NCBI RefSeq assembly: GCF_021432085.1
Contig: NZ_CP090366.1
Span: 3,844,001-3,908,000, forward strand
Reading direction: 5' to 3'
DNA: 64,000 bases
Origin: Stutzerimonas kunmingensis
GTDB taxonomy: Bacteria; Pseudomonadota; Gammaproteobacteria; Pseudomonadales; Pseudomonadaceae
Position numbers and translations under genes: made by a program. This document shows positions 62,733 through 64,000 of this stretch, piece after piece. The notes below the pieces were generated by a model. That model made no database searches. It had not been told where the DNA came from and worked only from the letters and a program-made list of their open reading frames with translations. Within the stretch, counting starts at the first letter, position 1. The number at the start of each line of letters is the position of its first letter.

Positions 62733-63824
62733 TCAGTGCGCGCTGGCGATCTGCTTCTCACGCTCGAAACTGAGCTCACCTTCCGCCCACTCGCGCCATT
62801 CGCGCACGCGACGACGTTCGGCGCCGGCCCGCTCGGCCTGCTTCAGCGCGTCAAGCCCGGCCTGCCAACGAGCCTGTTCCAGCTCGAGCTGCGCCACATT
62901 CATCCAGAACTTCGCGCTGCCGGTCTGAGTCGCCAGCTGGCGATAGATCTTCGCGGCCTCGGTGCGCTCGCGGGCCTGCCACCAGAGCATGCCCATGCGC
63001 TCCTGGCGACTGGCATTGCTCGGCAGCAAGCGTGACGCCAGCATACCTTCGAGCAGTTTGGCGCCTTGCCATGGCTGCCCAGCGGCACTAGCGAGAGCGA
63101 CCAGATTGTCCAGCTCCGCCTCACTGAAGCGCAAGCCCTTCGCGTGCGCAGTGCGCAGCGTCGCCAGCGCGCGATCTTCAGCGCCGGCCATCTGCTGCAG
63201 GCCGGCCAGCTGCCGCCAGGCCTTGACCTGATCGGAGTGGCGCAGCATCAGCTTTTGTTGCCAGCGTTCGGCAGCCTGATAGCGCTTGAGCTCGGCGTTG
63301 CCGGCAACCAGGAACTGCAGCCAGGTATCACCCGCCTTCGGGTTCGCCTGCACATAACGCTCGGCCAGCGGCAGCGCTTTGGCATGCTGACCGAGGCCCT
63401 GGTAAGCCTGCACCAGCATCTGCAGCACTTCTTCGTTGCCCTGATTAGCCGATCCCAGCAGGCTGACCACCTTGGCGTAGCGACCCTCGACCAGGTTCAG
63501 CCGCGCGAGGTTCATCCGCTCGCCGGCCAGCAGCTCTTCGTCCAGCTTGCCGCTGGCCACTGCCTTGTCCAGCCATTCCAGCGCCTGGCGATTATTGCCT
63601 TCGGCCCACGCCAGATAGCCGCGACTGCGCCAGAGCAACGCCTCTTCACCGCTACCAGCCTTGGCGCTGACGCCCTCCAGCGCCTTGCGCGCAGCGGCAT
63701 AGTCGCCCTTGCTCTGCGCGGTCTGCGCTCGCTCGAGCGCCATGAACACCGCGGGGTCGATGGCCTGGGCGGCCTGGGCCGAAGCGGAGAGAAAAAGCGA
63801 CAGCACGAGCAGCAAACGAAGCAT
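62733..63824 (-). CDS. Exported TPR protein linked to a TonB system
   Basis: A 363-residue protein with a signal peptide to AQA and about seven helical TPR-like repeats (for example GDYAAARKALEGV, AEGNNRQALEWLDKAV, LGQHAKALPLAERYV). It starts 1 nt after the TonB stop (TGAGATG). TPR proteins in this place (TtpC-linked TonB clusters) support TonB energy transfer to outer-membrane receptors. It is convergent with the zinc operon. Confidence 0.85.
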   Translation of the reverse strand: MLRLLLVLSLFLSASAQAAQAIDPAVFMALERAQTAQSKGDYAAARKALEGVSAKAGSGEEALLWRSRGYLAWAEGNNRQALEWLDKAVASGKLDEELLAGERMNLARLNLVEGRYAKVVSLLGSANQGNEEVLQMLVQAYQGLGQHAKALPLAERYVQANPKAGDTWLQFLVAGNAELKRYQAAERWQQKLMLRHSDQVKAWRQLAGLQQMAGAEDRALATLRTAHAKGLRFSEAELDNLVALASAAGQPWQGAKLLEGMLASRLLPSNASRQERMGMLWWQARERTEAAKIYRQLATQTGSAKFWMNVAQLELEQARWQAGLDALKQAERAGAERRRVREWREWAEGELSFEREKQIASAH

Positions 63825-63825
63825 C

Positions 63826-64000
63826 TCAGCGTTCTCCTTGCAGGCGGAAGTGCAGGGTTTTCACGGCTTCACGGGATACCGGCGCACCATTTTCGGTACG
63901 CGGCGCGAAACGCCAGCGGGCCGCCGCGCGCCGGGCTTCGCGGTCGAACACGTTACGAGGCGAGGCTTCCAGCACGCGGATGTTCTCCACCCGCCCCTGC
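63826..64000 (-). CDS. TonB-family energy transducer, C-terminal end only
   Basis: The last 58 codons before a TGA at 63826. They encode a TonB C-terminal fold (GRVENIRVLEASPRNVFD, then ARWRFAPRTENGAPVSREAV). The 5' part lies beyond the window. The neighbouring TPR gene supports a TonB-ExbB-ExbD-type operon. Confidence 0.82.
   Translation of the reverse strand, partial: QGRVENIRVLEASPRNVFDREARRAAARWRFAPRTENGAPVSREAVKTLHFRLQGER

Noticed and set aside
1..64000. CRISPR arrays, rRNA and tRNA genes, prophage
   Set aside because: No regularly spaced repeats, no cloverleaf or rRNA core sequences and no phage structural or integrase genes were seen.

Overview
This 64 kb window comes from a high-GC gammaproteobacterial chromosome, most likely a Pseudomonas of the P. 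stutzeri (Stutzerimonas) lineage. The reasons are the nrdR-ribD-ribC-ribBA-ribH-nusB-thiL-pgpA gene order, Pseudomonas-type REP/REPIN palindromes, Hfq/Crc-type CA motifs, and FliA and RpoN promoters. No rRNA, tRNA, CRISPR array or prophage was seen. Apart from one insertion sequence and one palindromic non-coding element, it is mostly core chromosome.

Layout. 1-11 kb: a cut-off alcohol dehydrogenase, an AraC regulator with a LysE exporter, an RhlE helicase, a CPA2 antiporter, an EAL phosphodiesterase, a DJ-1/PfpI protein and a chemoreceptor with a near-consensus FliA promoter. 9.6-27.2 kb: a catabolic block. It holds hpd, then a homogentisate dioxygenase-like gene, fahA, maiA and a Na+-symporter, then an operon of indolepyruvate oxidoreductase, a Leu/Phe-type dehydrogenase and a second Na+-symporter with a divergent Lrp regulator, and finally short-chain fatty acid and 3-hydroxybutyrate uptake and oxidation genes with an RpoN promoter. 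Nearly every transcription unit in this block has an AANAANAA motif in its leader, as expected for catabolite repression by Hfq/Crc. Together the genes would take up aromatic or branched amino acids and ketone-body-like acids and feed them to central metabolism, with shared carbon-source control.

27-36 kb: a PRPP synthetase paralogue, a Nei glycosylase, an RluA-type pseudouridine synthase, and a PepSY-PepSY-response regulator-sensor kinase operon. That operon resembles the Fe(II)-responsive BqsRS system: the kinase has an RExxE motif and a candidate BqsR box lies upstream. A WYL regulator follows. 36.06-36.80 kb is a 745-bp non-coding element with 18-bp perfect terminal inverted repeats, directly upstream of sbcDC. 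42-45 kb: a cobalamin riboswitch, btuB, btuF and a small membrane protein.

45-54.3 kb: riboflavin, thiamine and phospholipid genes with an FMN riboswitch, then nrdR, a lipoprotein and a methyltransferase. At 54.35-56.53 kb thpR is split by a 1655-bp IS1380-family element whose 4-bp target duplication is still visible, so the original gene can be rebuilt exactly. 56.5-64 kb: a YeeE/TusA thiosulfate-uptake pair, a CnoX-type thioredoxin, a candidate Zur-controlled zinc operon (DUF2796 protein, ABC ATPase, permease, DUF3299 protein), and the end of a TonB-TPR cluster.
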